A stretch of DNA of 6,333 bases from Hungatella sp. UBA3402 (lineage in GTDB: Bacteria > Bacillota > Clostridia > Lachnospirales > Lachnospiraceae): NCBI GenBank assembly GCA_002358555.1, contig DEPC01000110.1, forward strand, positions 1 to 6,333. The letters run 5' to 3'. Shown in pieces: positions 6,180 to 6,333 of the stretch. Below the pieces are notes generated by a model. It worked only from the letters and a program-made list of their open reading frames with translations. It ran no database searches and was not told the DNA's origin. The position numbers were made by a program, and so were the translations under genes. Within the stretch, counting starts at the first letter, position 1, and every line of letters starts with the position of its first letter.

Positions 6180-6333
6180 AAATAATCTTATATTCCGGAT
6201 TCGCTTTTCTCGCAAACCAGTTAGCAATCAGCACCAAGACGAGACTGACCACGTTCTGAAACAGACCGATGGCTGTGGAAAAGTCGTATCTGCTCTCAAC
6301 CATACCTTTTCTATATACATATGTAGAAATAAC
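6178..6333 (-). CDS. Carbohydrate ABC transporter permease, LplB/YteP-like, C-terminal fragment
   Basis: The last 51 codons and TAA stop of a permease whose start lies beyond the right edge. The visible residues include STYVYRKGM, YDFSTAIGLFQ and a final hydrophobic helix (NVVSLVLVLIANWFARK), ending in NPEYKII. This TYVYR...G......S.A.G.F...V..........N pattern is the characteristic C-terminus of LplB/UgpA-type (COG4209-like) permeases, the partners of LplC-type subunits. It directly precedes the second permease by 9 bases, so it is the other half of the channel. Nothing can be said about its EAA loop or N-terminus. Confidence 0.9.
   Translation of the reverse strand, partial: VISTYVYRKGMVESRYDFSTAIGLFQNVVSLVLVLIANWFARKANPEYKII

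Noticed and set aside
6181..6333. Higher GC in the first-permease fragment as a sign of transfer
   Set aside because: The rise (about half GC in one 60-base line) is confined to a very short stretch and the gene is fully consistent with its operon partner.
1..6333. CRISPR array, tRNA/rRNA, insertion sequence or riboswitch
   Set aside because: No regularly spaced repeats, cloverleaf sequence, transposase frame with terminal repeats, or conserved riboswitch core was seen on either strand.

Overview
The window looks like chromosomal DNA from a low-GC Gram-positive gut-type anaerobe, most likely a Clostridia/Lachnospiraceae member. The inference rests on AT-rich codon use, strong AGGAGG/AAGGA ribosome sites, a lipoprotein-type binding protein with a Ser/Thr/Gly-rich linker, and the LplABC-like transporter and XpaC families present. 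Every supported gene is on the minus strand, so transcription runs from position 6333 down to 1.

The right part (2418-6333) is a carbohydrate-uptake operon. In transcription order it holds the tail of a first ABC permease (6178-6333, LplB-like), a complete second permease (5254-6168, LplC/YtcP-like), a leaderless Asp-box protein of the sialidase superfamily (4111-5247), and a large lipoprotein solute-binding protein (2418-4082). Spacers are only 9, 6 and 28 bases, and two ribosome sites touch or lie inside the preceding gene, so this is one transcription unit. It ends at a strong intrinsic hairpin terminator (2271-2316). The simplest reading is that the lipoprotein captures an oligosaccharide or glycoside outside the cell, the two permeases import it using an ATPase not seen here, and the cytoplasmic Asp-box enzyme trims it. 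The sugar cannot be named from sequence alone; sialylated glycans are the family-level guess.

The left part (1-2179) is a second minus-strand unit with its own near-consensus promoter (2241-2269), which lies directly behind the terminator. It encodes a CPBP (Abi) family membrane protease-like protein (1178-2179) and then an XpaC-family membrane protein (1-1150). The XpaC frame is open across the whole stretch and leaves the window before its stop. In many Firmicutes xpaC is followed by telA (toxic anion resistance), so telA may lie just outside the left edge.

No RNA gene, insertion sequence, CRISPR array or phage module is visible. No clearly new system is present. The most interesting points are the intracellular sialidase-like enzyme inside the transporter operon with an atypical N-terminal arginine motif, the CPBP-XpaC pairing, and a winged-helix-like segment within XpaC.
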